Shown: positions 23,201-35,900 of the stretch, in pieces | Layout: each line of letters opens with the position of its first letter | How positions within the stretch are numbered: position 1 is the first letter of the stretch | Source: Penium margaritaceum | Lineage: Eukaryota; Streptophyta; Zygnematophyceae; Desmidiales; Peniaceae | Length of the DNA stretch: 64,000 bases | Reading direction: 5' to 3' | Assembly (NCBI GenBank): GCA_023375785.1 | Contig: SZWC01000028.1 | Span: forward strand, 93,314 to 157,313 | Translations under genes and position numbers: made by a program | The notes under the pieces: model-generated | Databases searched by the model: none | Seen by the model: the letters and a program-made list of their open reading frames with translations, nothing else | Told to the model about the DNA's origin: nothing

Positions 23201-25604
23201 TATGCATACTTTGATTGGTCACTGTGCATTGAAGCCTCATTGTGCCACTACATATTGAAGGTATTTGTACTTGCTAGTAGATAACTATTATTCACAAACC
23301 ATTACCTTCCACCCTAACCATTCGTGGCCCGTGTTGTGAGTTATCAAAGTTAACCACACTTAGTGACATTACTTGGTCATGGTCAGTGACATATGCCTAC
23401 TTTGGTTGGTCATCGTGCATGGTCTCCACACCGTGCAACAATGTATTGAAGCCCCTTGTGCTTGCTATGTGATACTTGGTGTTCCCAAACCATTGTTTGC
23501 CCCTCTGACCATTTGTAACTCGTGTTATGAGTTGTCAAAGTTGACCACACACAGCGGATTTCTTTGGTCAAAGGCAGTACATATGCCTACTTTGGTCGGT
23601 CATTGTGCATGGTAGCCACAGCATGCTACAACTGACTGAAGGTCGTTGTACTTGGTAGTTGAGAACCAATATTCCCATAGCATTGTTTCATGTCCTGACC
23701 ATTTGTGACTCGTGTTATGGTTGGTCAACGTTGAGCACCCATATTGAAATTCCGTGGTCTCGATGAGTGACATATGCCTATTTGGTTGTTTGGTGTGCAT
23801 ATTAGCCACACCCTGCCACTACGTATTCAAGTTCTTTGTCCTTTCTAGCCAATACATAGGCTTCCCAAACCATTGTCTCTCCCTCTGGCCATCTGTGACT
23901 CGTGTTATGAGTTGTCAATGTTGACAACACATAGTGGACTTATACGGTCGTAGTCAGTGACGTATGCATCCTTTGGCTGGTCACTGTGCACGCTAGCCAT
24001 ACCGTGCCACTGCTTGTTCAAGGTCTTTGTACTTCCTAGTTGATAACTAGTGTTCCCGATCCATTGTTTTCCCCTCTGACCGTCTGTGACTTGTGTTATA
24101 CGGTTTCAACGTTGACCACATGAAGTGAAATTCTTTTCGTCATGTTCGATGACATATGCATACTTTGGTTGGTCACTATGCGTTGAAGCCACATTGTGCC
24201 AATACATATAGAATGTATGTGTACTTGCTAGTGGATAACTAGTATTCACAAACCATTACCTTCCACATTGACCATTTGTGACTCGTGTTGTGAGCTGTCA
24301 AAGTTTACCACACTTAGTGACATTATTTGGTCATGGTCAGTGACATATGCCTTCTTTGGTTTATCATCGTGCATGGTCTCCACACCGTGCCACAACGTAT
24401 TGAAGCCCCTTGTGCTTGCTATGTGATACTTGGTGTTCCCAAACCATTGCTTCCCCCTCTGACCATTTGTGACTCGTATTATGAGTTGTCAACGTTGCCC
24501 ACATACAGCGGATTTCTTTGGTCAAAGGCAGTATATATGCCTACTTTGGTCGGTCATTGTGCATAGTAGCCACAGCGTGTTACTACTGACTGAAGGTCGT
24601 TGTACTTGGTAGTTCAGAACCGATATTCCCATAGCATTGTTTCCTGTCCTGGCCGCTTGTGACTCGTGTTATGGTTGGTCAACGTTGACCACCCATATTG
24701 AAATTATGTGGTCATGATCAGTGACATATGCCTAGTTTGGTTGTTTGGTGTGCATATTAGCTACACCGTACCACTACGTAATGAACTTATTTGTCCTTTC
24801 TAGTCAATACATAGGCTTCCCAAACCATTTTCTATCCCTCTGACCATTTGTGACTCGTGTTATGAGTTGTCAATGTTGACCATACAAAGTGGACTTATTC
24901 GGTCGTAGTCAGTGACGTATGCATCATTTGGTTGGTCACTGTGCACGCTAGCCATACCGTGCCACTGCTTGTTAAAGGTCTTTGTACTTCCTCGTTGATA
25001 ACTAGCGTTCCCAAACCATTGTTTTCCCCTTTGTCCATTTGTGACTCGTGTTATGCGTTTTCAACGTTGACCACATGAAGTGAAATTCTTTCATCATGTT
25101 CAGTGACATATGCATTCTTTGGTTGGTCACTGTGCATTGAAGCCACATTGTGCCGCTACATGTTGAAGGTATTTGTACTTGCTAGTAGATAACTAGTATT
25201 CCCAAACCATTACCTTCCGCCTTGACCATTTGTGACTCGCATTGTGAGTTGTCAAAGTTAACCACACTTAGTGACATTATTTGGTTATAGTCATTGACAT
25301 ATGCCTACTTTGGAGGGTCATCGTGCTTGGTCTCCACACCGTGCCACAACGTATTGAAGCCCCTTGTGCATGCTATGTGATCCTTTGTGTTCCCAAACCA
25401 TTGTTTCCCCCTCTGACTATTTGTGACTCGTATTATGAATTGTCAACGTTGACCACAAACAGCGGATTTCTTTGGTGAAAGGCAGTACATATGCCTTTCT
25501 TGGTCGGCCATTGTGCATGGTAGCCACACCGTGCTACTATTAACTGAAGGCCGTTGTACTTGGTAGTTGAGAACCGATATTCCCATGGCATTGTTTCCTG
25601 TCCT
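20267..25604 (+). repeat. HOR block: 5, 4, 5, 4, 5, 5 monomers
   Basis: Units 20267-21220 (5-mer), 21221-21981 (4-mer), 21982-22933 (5-mer), 22934-23696 (4-mer), 23697-24650 and 24651-25604 (5-mers of 954 bp). Unit starts were fixed on each A at GGTTGGTC followed by the ACGTTGACCACC region. No insertions are seen. Confidence 0.9.
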
Positions 25605-27199
25605 GGCCGTTTGTGACTCGTGTTATGGTTGGTCAACGTTGACCACCCATATTTAAATTCTGTGGTCATGATCAGCTACATATGCCTACTTTGGTTGTTT
25701 GGTGTGCATATTAGCCACACCGTGCCACTACGTATTGAATGTATTTGTCCTTTCTAGTCAATACATAGGCTTCCAAAACCATTGTCCCTCCCTCTGACCA
25801 TATGTGCATACTAGCCATTCCGTGCCACTACGTATTTGTCCTGTCTAGCCAATACATAGGCTTCCCAATCCATTGTTTTCCACTATGACCATTTGTGACT
25901 CGTGTTTTGCGTTTTCAACGTTGACCACATGAAGTAAAATTTGTTCGTCATGGGTAGTGACCTATGCATACTTTGGTTCGTCGCTGTGCATTGAAGCCAC
26001 ATTGTGCCACTGCATGTTGAAGGTATTTGTACTTGCTAGTAGATAACTAGTATTGAAAAACCATTACCTTCCACCCTGACCATTTGTGACTCGTGTTGTG
26101 AGGTGTCAAAGTTCACCACACGTAGTGACATTATTTGGTCATGGTCAGTGACATATGCCTACTTTGGTTGACCATCGTGTATGGTCTCCACACCGTGCCA
26201 CAATGTATTGAAGCCCCTTGTGCTTGCTATGTGATACTTGACGTTCCCAAACCATTGTTTCTCCCTTTGACCATTTTTGACTCGTATTATGAGTTGGTAA
26301 CGTTACCCACACAGGGGATTTCTTTGGTCAAAGGAAGTACATATGCCTACTTTGGTCGGTCATTATGCATGGTAGCCACACCGTGCTACCACTGACTTAA
26401 GGTCCTTCTACTTGGTAGTTGAGAACCGTGCATAGGCTTACCAAACCATTGTCTCTCCCTGATACCATTTGTAACTCGTGTTATGAGTTGTTAATGTTGA
26501 CCACACATAGTGGACTTACTTGGTCGTAGTCAGTGACGTATGCATCCTTTTGGTTGGTCACTGTGCACGCTAGCCTTACCGTGTCACTGCTTGCTGAAGG
26601 TATTTGTACTTCATAGTTGATAACTAGTGCTTCCAACCCATTGGTTTCCCCTTTAACCATTTGTGACTCGTGTTATGCGTTTTCCATGTTGACCACATGA
26701 AGTGAAATTCTTTTGTCATGTTTAGTGACATATGCATGCTTTGGTTGGTCACTGTGCATTGAAGCCACATTGTGCCACTACATATTGAAGGTATCTATAC
26801 TTTCTAGTAGATAACTAGTATTCACAAACCATTACCTTCCACCCTGACCATTTGTGACTCGTGCTGTGAGTTCTCAAAGTTTACCACACTTGATGACATT
26901 ATTTGTGACGGTCGGTGACATATGCCCACTTTGGTTGGTCATCGTGCATGGTCTCCATACCGTGCCGCAACGTTTTGAAGCCCCTTGTGCTTGCTATGAG
27001 ATTTGAGGTCTTCCGAAACCATTGTTTCCTCCTCCGACCAGTTGTGACTTGTATTATGAGCTGTCAACGTGGACCACACACAACAGATTTCTTTCGTCAA
27101 AGGCAGTACACATGCCTACTTTGGACGGTCATTGTGCATGGTAGCCACACTGTGCTACTACTGACTGAAGGTCATTCTCATAGCATTGTTTCCTCTCCT
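25605..27199 (+). repeat. Rearranged stretch with truncated and fused monomers
   Basis: A at 25605; a 91-bp remnant at 25796-25886 whose start runs straight into an A2-like second half; C at 25887; D at 26078; an E/A fusion at 26269-26460 (E up to TTGAGAACCG near 26429, then an A tail at GCATAGGCTTACC); B at 26461; C near 26655; D at 26846; and an E from 27036 lacking about 27 bp near 27175. At least three separate deletions fall within 1.6 kb, some with breakpoints inside monomers. Confidence 0.85.
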
Positions 27200-29488
27200 G
27201 ACCGTTTGTGACTCGTGTTATGGTTGGTCAACGTTGACCACCCATATTGAAAATCTCTGGTCATGATTAGTGACATATGCCTAGTTTGATTGTTTGGTGT
27301 GCATATTAGCCACAACGTGCCAATATGTATTGAAGTTCTTTGTCCTTTCTAGCCAATACATAGGCTTCCCAATAATTTTTTTCCCCTCTGACCATTTGTG
27401 ACTCGTGTTATGTGTTTTCAACGTCGACCACATGAAGTGAAATTCGTTCGTCATGTTCAGTGATATACGCATACTATGGTTGGTCACACTACATTGAAGC
27501 CACATTGTGCCACTACATATTGAAGGTATTTGTACTTTCTGGTAGATAACTAGTATTCACAAACCATTACCTTCCACCCTCACCATTTGTGACTCGTGTT
27601 GTGAGAAGTCAAAGTTTACCACACTTAGTGACATTAATTGATCATGGTCAGTGACATATGCCTACTTTGGTTGGTCATGGTGCATGGTCTCCACACCCTG
27701 CCATGACGTATTGAAGCCCCTTGTGCTTGCTATGTGATACTTTGTGTTCCCAAACCATTGTTTCCCCCTGTGACCATTTGTGACTCGTATTAGGAGTTAT
27801 CAACGTGGACCACACACAGCGGATTTCTTTGGTCAAAGGCAGTTCATATGCCTAATTTGATCGTTCATTGTGCATGGTAGCTACAATGTGCTACTACTGA
27901 CTAAAGGTCCTTGTACTTGGTAGTTGAGCACCGATATTTCCATATCATTGTTTCCTGTCTTGACCGTTTGTGACCCGTGTTTTGGTTGGTCAATGTTGAC
28001 TACCCATATTGATATAATCTTGTCATGATCAGTGACATATGCCTAGTTTGATTGTTTGGTGTGCATATTACCCACACCGTGCCACTACGTATTGAAGTTC
28101 TTTGTCCTTTCTAGCCAATACATAGGCTTCCTAATCCTTTGTTTTCCCCTCTGACCATTTGTGATTCGTGTCATGCATTTTCAACGTTGACCACATGAAG
28201 TGAAATCTGTTCGTCATGGTTAGTGACATATGCATACTTTTGTTGGTCACTGTGCATTTAAGCCACATTGTGCCACTACATATTGAAGGTATTTGTACTT
28301 GCTAGTAGATAACTAGGATTCACAAACCATTACCTTCCATCCTGACCATTTGTGACTCGTGTTGTGAGTTGTTAAGGTTTACCACACTTAGTGACATTAT
28401 TTGGTCATGGTAAGTGACATATGCCTTCTTTGGTTGGTCATCGTGCATGGTCTCCACACCGTGCCGCAACGTATTGAAGCCCCTTCTGCGTGCTATGTGA
28501 TTCGTAGTGTTCCCAAACCATTGTTTCCCCCCTCTGGCCATTTGTGACTCGTATTATGAGTTGTCAATGTGGACCACACACAGCGGATTTCTTTGGTCAA
28601 AAGCAGCACATATGCCTACTTTGGTTATTCATTGTGCATGGTAGCCACACTGTGCTCTTACTGACTGAATATCGTTGCACTTGGTAGGTAAGAACCGATA
28701 ATATCATAGCATTGTTTCCTCTCCTGACCGTTTGTGACCCGTGTTATGGTTGATCAACGTTGACCACCCATATTGAAATTCTCTGGTCATGATCAGTGAC
28801 ATGTGCCTATTTTGATTGTTTGGTGTGCATATTAGCCACACCGTGCCACTACGTATTGAAGTCTTTTGTCCTTTCTAGACAATACATAGGCTTCCCAGTC
28901 CATTGTTTTCCCCTCTGACCATTTGTGACTCGTTTTATGCGTTTTCGACGTAGGCCACATGAAGTAAAATTTGTTCGTCCTGGTTAGTGACATATGCATA
29001 CTTTGGTTGGTCACTGTGCATTGAAGCCACATTGTGCCACTACATATTGAAGGTTTTTGTACTTGCCAGTAGATAACTAGTATTCACAAACCATTACCTT
29101 CCACCCTGACCATTTGTGACTCGTGTTGTGAGTTGTCAAAGTTTACCACACTCAGTGAAATTACTTGATCATTGTCAGTGAAACATGCCTACTTTGGTTG
29201 GTCATCGTGCATGGTCTCCACACCGTGCCACAACGTATTGAAGCCCCTTGTGCTTGCTATGTGATTCTTGATTTTCCCAACCCATTGTCTCCCCCTCTAA
29301 CCATTTGTGACTCGTATAATGAGTTGTCAATGTTGACCACACACAGCGGATTTCTTTGGTCAAAGGCAGTACATATGCCTACTTTGGTCGGTCATTGTGC
29401 ATGGCAGCCACACCGTGCTACTACTACCTGAAGGTCGTTGTACTTGGTAGTTGAGAACCAATATTCACATTGCATTGTTTCCTGTCCT
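27200..29488 (+). repeat. Three successive 4-mer HORs A-C-D-E
   Basis: Units 27200-27961, 27962-28725 and 28726-29488 (762, 764 and 763 bp), the longest uninterrupted run of the B-less form in the window. All three A monomers are A2. The A and C of the third unit share private variants with 32969-33350. Confidence 0.9.
28726..28916 (+). repeat. Exemplar of monomer type A2 (A/B hybrid, followed by C)
   Basis: 191 bp. The body is type A, but the end reads TTCCCAGTCCATTG then TTTTCCCCTCT (more often TTCCCAATCCATTG), where A1 has CCAAACCATTGT(C/A)TCTCC. The A2 tail matches the end of B. Diagnostic linked changes in most A2 copies are TTTGATTGTTTGG (A1: TTTGGTTGTTTGG) and a C in TAGCCAA (A1: TAGTCAA). 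I infer that A2 arose by exchange between an A and a B about 30 bp from the monomer end, deleting one monomer and founding the 4-mer HOR. Confidence 0.75.
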
Positions 29489-32157
29489 GACCGTTTGTGA
29501 CTCGTGTTATGGTTGGTCAATGATGACCACCCATATTGAAGTTATGTGGTCATGATCAGTGACATATGCCTAGTTTGGTGGTTTGGTGTCCATATTAGCC
29601 ACACCGTGCCACTACGTATTGAAGTTCTTTGTCCTTTCTAGTCAATACATAGGCTTCCCAAACCATTGTCTCTCCCTTTGAACATTTGTGACGCGTGTTA
29701 TGAGTTGTCAATGTTGACCACACATAGCCGACTTATTTGGTCGTAGTCAGTTATGTATGCATCCTTTGGTTGGTCACTTTGCACGCTAGCCATACCGTGC
29801 CACTGCTTGTTGAAGGTCTTTGTACTTCCTAGTTCATAACTAGTGTTCCCAACCCATAGTTTTCCCCTCTGACCATTTGTCACTCGTGTTATGCGTTTTC
29901 AACGTTGACCACATGAAGTGAAATTCTTTCGTCATGGTTAGTGACATATGCATTATCTGGGTGGTCACTCTGCATTGAAGCCACATTTTGCCACTACATA
30001 TTGAAGGTAATTGTACTTGATAGTAGATAACTAGTGTTCACAAACCATTTCCTTCCACCCTGACCATTCGTGACTCGTGTTGTGAGTTGTCAAAGTTTAC
30101 CACACTTAGTGACATGATTTAGCCATGGTCAGTGACATATGCCTACTTTGGTTGGTCATCGTTTATGGTCTCCACACCGTGCCACAACATATTGAAGCCT
30201 CTTCTGCTTGCTATGTGATACTTGGTGTTCCCAAACAATTGTTTCCCCCTCTGACCATTTGCGACTCGTATCATGAGTTGTCAACGTTGACCTTGCACAG
30301 CGGATTTCCTTGGTTAAAGGCAGTACATATGCCTATATTGGTCGGTCATTGTACCTGGTAGCCAAACCGTGCTACTACTGAATGAAGGTCGTTGTACTTG
30401 GTAGTTGAGAACCAATATTCCCATAGCATTGTTTCCTGTCCTAACCGTTTGTGACTTGTGTTATGGTTGGACAATGTTGACCACCCATATTGAAATTCTG
30501 TGGTCATGATCAGTGACATATGCAAAGTTTGGTAGTTTGGTGTCCATATTATCCACACCGTGCCACTACGTATTGAAGTTCTTTGTCCTTTCTAGTAAAT
30601 ACATAGGTTTCCCAAACCATTTTCTCTCCCTCTGACCATTTGTGACTCGTGTTATGAGTTGTCAATGTTGACCACACATAGTGGACTTATTCGGTCGTAG
30701 TCAGCGACGTATGCATCCTTTGGTTGGTCACTGTGCACGCTAGCCATACCGAGCCACTGCTTGTTGAAGGTCTTTATACTTCCGAGTTGGTAACTAGTGT
30801 TCCCAACCCATTGTTTTCCCCTCTGACCTTTTGTGACTCGTGTTATGCGTTTTCAACGTTGACAACATGAAGTGAAATTCTTCGTCATGGTCAGTGACAT
30901 ATGCATGCTTTGGGTGGTCACTGTGCATTGAAGCCACATTGTGCCGCTACATATTGAAGGTATTTGTACTTGCTAGTACATAACTAGTATTCGCAAACCA
31001 TTACCTTCCACCCTGACCATTTGTGACTCGTGTTGTGAGTTGTCAAAGTTTACCACACTAAATGACATTATTCGGTCATGGTCAATGGCATATGCCTACT
31101 TTGGTTGGTCGTCGTGCATGGTCCCCACACCGTGCCACAACGTATTGAAGCCCCATGTGCTTGCTATGTGATACATGGTGTTCCCAAACCATTGTTTCCC
31201 CCTCTGACCATATGTGTCTTGTATTATGAGTTGTCACCGTGGACCACACACAGCGGATTTCTTTGGTCAAAGGCAGTAAATATGCCTAATTTGGTCGGTT
31301 ATTGTGCATGGTAGCCACACCGCGCTACTTCTGACTGAAGGTCATTGTACTTGTAGTTGAGAACTGATATCCTCATAGCATTGTTTCCTTTTCTGACCGT
31401 TTGTGACTCGTGTTGTGGTTGGTCAACGTTGACCACCCATATTGAAATTCTCTGGTCATGATCAGTGACATATGCCTAGTTTGATTGTTTGATGTACATA
31501 TGAGCCACATCGTGCCACTACGTATTGAAGTTCTTTGTCCTTTATCGCCAATACATAGGCTTCCAAATCCATTGTTTTTCCCTCTGACCATTTGTGACTC
31601 ATGTTATGCGTTTTCAACGTTGATCACATGAAGTGAATTTTGTTCGTCATGGTTGGTGACATATGCATACTTTGGTTGCTCACTGTGCATTGAAGCCACA
31701 TTGTGCCACTGCATATTGAAGGTATTTGTACTTGCTTGTAGATAACTAGTATTCAAAATCCATTACCGTCCACCCTGACCATTTGTGACTCGTGTTGTGA
31801 GTTGTCAAAGTTTAAAACACTTAGTGAGATTACTTGGTCATGGTTAGCGACATATGCTTACTTTGGTTGGTCATCATGCATGGTCTCCACACTGTGCCAC
31901 AACGTATTGAAGCTCCTTGTGCTTACTATGTGATACTTGGTGTTCCCAAATCATTGTTGCCCCTTCTGACCGTTTGTGACTCGTGTTATGAGTTGTCAAT
32001 GTTGACCACACACAGCGGATTTCTTTGGTCAAACAAAGTGTATATGCCTACTTTGGTCGGTCATTGTGCATGGTAGCCACACTGTGCTACTACTGACTGA
32101 ACGTCGTTCTACTTGGTAGTTGAGAACCGATATTCTCATAGCATGGTTTCCTGTCCT
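29489..32157 (+). repeat. HOR block: 5-mer, 5-mer, 4-mer
   Basis: Units 29489-30442, 30443-31394 (A-B-C-D-E) and 31395-32157 (A-C-D-E). The first A has a changed palindrome (GGTCAATGATGACC). Confidence 0.9.
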
Positions 32158-32968
32158 GATCGTTTGTGACTCGTGACATGGTTGGACAACGGTGACCACC
32201 CATATTGAAATTCTGTGCTTATGATCAGTAACATGGTTTGATTGTTTTCTGTGCATGTTAGCCGTACCCTGCCACTACGTATTGAATTTATTTGTCCTTT
32301 CTAGCCAATACATAGGCTTAACAAACCATTGTCTCTCCCTCTGACCATTTGTGACTCGTGTGATGAGTTTTCAATGTTGACCACACATTCTGGACTTACT
32401 CTGTCGTAGTCAATGACGTATGCATCCTTTGGTTGGTCACTGTGCATGCTAGCCATACCGTGTCACTGCTTGTTGAAGGTCTTTGTACTTCCTATTTGAT
32501 AACTAGCGTTCCCTAAACCACTACATATTGAAGGTATTTGTACTTAGTAGTAGATAACTGGTATTCACAAACCATTACCTACCACCCTGACCATTCGTGA
32601 CTCGTGTTGCGAGTTGTCAAAGTTTACCACACTTAGAGACATTACTTGGTCATGGTCAGTGACATATGCCTACTTTGGTTGGTCATCGTGCATGGTCTCC
32701 ACACCGTGACAAAACGTATTGATGCCCCTTGTGCTTGCTATGTGATTTGCGGTGTTCCCAGGCCATTGTTTCCCCCCTCTGGCCATTTGTGACTCGTATT
32801 ATGAGTTGTCAACGTGGACCACACAGCGGAGTTCTTTGGTCAAAAGCAGAACATATGCCTACTTTGGTTGGTCATTGTGCATGGTAGCCACACCGTGCTA
32901 CTACTGACTGAATATCGTTGTACTTGGTAGTTAAAAACGGATAATCTCATAGCATTGTTTCCTCTCCT
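32158..32968 (+). repeat. Variant HOR A-(B/C fusion)-D-E with an internal deletion
   Basis: 811 bp. A at 32158, then a 246-bp stretch (32343-32588) that starts as B and switches near 32515 (TAACTAGCGTTCCC, then ACTACATATTGAAGG) to the second half of C; D at 32589, E at 32781. About 136 bp are missing relative to B plus C, so the breakpoint is not in monomer register, unlike most exchanges here. Confidence 0.85.
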
Positions 32969-35900
32969 GACCGTTTGTGACCCGTGTTATGGTTGGTCAA
33001 CGTTGACCACCCATGTTGAAATTCTCTGGTCATGATCAGTTACATATGCCTATTTTGATTGTTTGGTGTGCATATTAGCCACACCGTGCCACTACGCATT
33101 GAAGTTCTTTGTCCTTTCTATACAATACATAGGCTTCCCAATCCATTGTTTTCCCCTCTGACCATTTGTGACTCGTGCTATGCGTTTTCAACGTAGGCCA
33201 CATGAAGTAAAATTTGTTCGTCCTGGTTAGTGACATATGCATTCTTTGGTTGGTCACTACGCATTGAAGCCACATTGTGCCACTACATTTTGAAGGTATT
33301 TATACTTGCTAGTAGATAACTAGTATTCACAGTCCATTACCTTCCACCCTGACCATTTCTGACTCGTGTTGTGAGTTGTCAACGTTTACAACACTTAGTG
33401 ATATTATTTGGTCATGGTCAGTGACATATGCCTACTTTTAATGGTCATCGTGCATGGTTTCCACACCGTGCCACAACGTATTGAAGCCCCTTGTGTTTGC
33501 TATGTAATACTTGATGTTCCCAAACCATTGTTTCCCCCTCTGACCATTTGTGACTCGTATTATGAGTTGTCAACCTTGACCACACACAGCGGATTTATTT
33601 GGTCAAATAAAGTACACATGCCTACTTTGGTTGGTCATTGTGCATGGTAGCCACACCTTGCTACTACTGTCTGGAGGTCGTTCTACTTGGTAGTTGAGAA
33701 CCGATGTTCTCATAGCATTGTTTCCCTCTTAGCCTTTTGTGACTCGTTGTATGGTTGGTCAACGTTGACCACCCATACTGAAATTCGGTGGTCATGATCA
33801 GTGACATATGCCTAGTTTGATTATTTTGTGTGCATGTTAGCCACACCGTGCCACTGCGTATTGAAGTTGTTTGTCCTTTATAGCCAATACATAGGCTTAC
33901 CAAACCATTGTCTCTCCCTCTTATCAGTTGTAACTCGTGTTATAAGTTGTCAATGTTGACCACACATAGTGGACAACTTCGGTCGTAGTCACAAGCGTAT
34001 GCATCCTTTGGTTGATCACTATGCACGCTAGCCATACCGTGCTATTGCTTGTTGAAGGTCTTTGCACTTGCTAGTTGATAACTAGTGGTCCCAACCCATT
34101 GTTTTCCCCTCTGACCATTTGTGACTCTTGTTATGTGTTTTCAACGTTGACCACATGAAGTGAAATTTGTTGGTCATGTGCATTGAAGCCACATTGTGCC
34201 ATGACATATTGAAGGTATTTGTACTTGCTAGTAGATAACTAGTATTCACGAACCATTTCCTTCCACCATGACCATTTGTGACTCGTGTTGTGAGTTGTCA
34301 AAGTTTACCACACTTAGTGACATTATATGGTCATGGTCAGTGACATATGCCTACTTTGGTTGGTCATCGTGCATGGTCTCCACATCGTGCGACAACGTAT
34401 TGAAGCCCCTTGTGCTTGCTATGTGATACTTGGTGTTCCCAAACAATTGTTTCCCCCTCTGACCATTTGTGACTCGTATTATGAGTTGTCAACGTTGACC
34501 ACACACAGCGGATTTCCTTGGTCAAAGGCAGTACATATGCCTACTTTGGTCGGTCATTGTGCACGGTAGCCACACCGTGCTACTACAGACTGAAAGTCGT
34601 TGTACTTGGTAGTTAAGAACCGATTTTTCCATAGCATTGTTTCCAATCCTGACCATTTGTGACTTGTGTTATGGTTGGTCAACGTTGACCACCCATATTG
34701 AAATAATGTGGTCATGATCAGTGACATATGCCTAGCTTGGTTGTTTGATGTGCATTTTAGCCACACCGTGCCACTATGTATTGATGTTCTTTGTCTTTCT
34801 AGTCAATACATAGGCTTCCCAAACCATTGTCTCTCCCTCTGACCATTTGTGACTCGTGTTATGAGTTGTCAATGTTGACCACACATAGTGGATTTATTTG
34901 GTCATAGTCAGTGACGTATGCATCCTTTGGTTGGTCTCCGTGCAAGCTAGCAATACCGTGCCACTGCTTGTTGAAGGTCTTTGTACTTCCTAGTTGATAA
35001 CTAGAGTTCCCAACCCATTGTTTTCCCATCTGTCCATTTGTGACTCGTGTTATGCGTTTCAACATCGACCACATGAAGTGAAATTATTTCTTCATATTCA
35101 GTGACATATGCATACATTGAGTGGTCACCGTGCATTGAAGCCACATTGTGCCTCTACATATTGAAAGAATTTGTACTTGCTAGTAGATAACTAGTATTCA
35201 CAACCCATTACCTCCCATCCTGACCATTTGTGACTCGTGTTGTGAGTTGTCAAAGTTTACCACACCTAGTGACATTGTTTGGTCATGGTCAGTGACATAT
35301 GCCTACTTTGGTTGGTCATCGTGCATGGTCTCCACACTCTGCCACAACGTATTGAATCCCCTTGTGCTTGTTATGTGATACGTGGTGTTCCCAGGCCATT
35401 CTTCCCCCCTCTGACCATTTTTGACACGTGTTATGAGTTTTCTCAACGTGGACCACACATAGCGGATTTCTTTGGTCATAGGCAGTAAATGTTCCTACTT
35501 TGGTCGATCATTATGATTGGTAGCCACACAGCGCTACTACTGACTGAAGGTCATTGTACTTGGTAGTTGAGAACCGATACTCCCATAGCATTGTTTCCTT
35601 TCCTGACCGTTTGTGACTCGTGTTCTGGGTTGTCAACGTTGACCACCCATGTTAAAAATCTCTAGTCATGATAAGCGACATATGCCTAGTTTGATTGTTT
35701 GGTGTGCATATCAGCCACACCGTGCCACTACGTATTCAAGTTCATTGTCCTTTCTAGCCAATACATAGGCTTTCCAATCCATTGTTTTCGCCTCTTACCA
35801 TTTGTGACTCGTGTTATGCGTTTTCAATGTTGACCACATGAAATGAAATTAGAGTGTCATGGTTAGTGACATATGCATACTTTGGTTGGTCACTGTGCAT

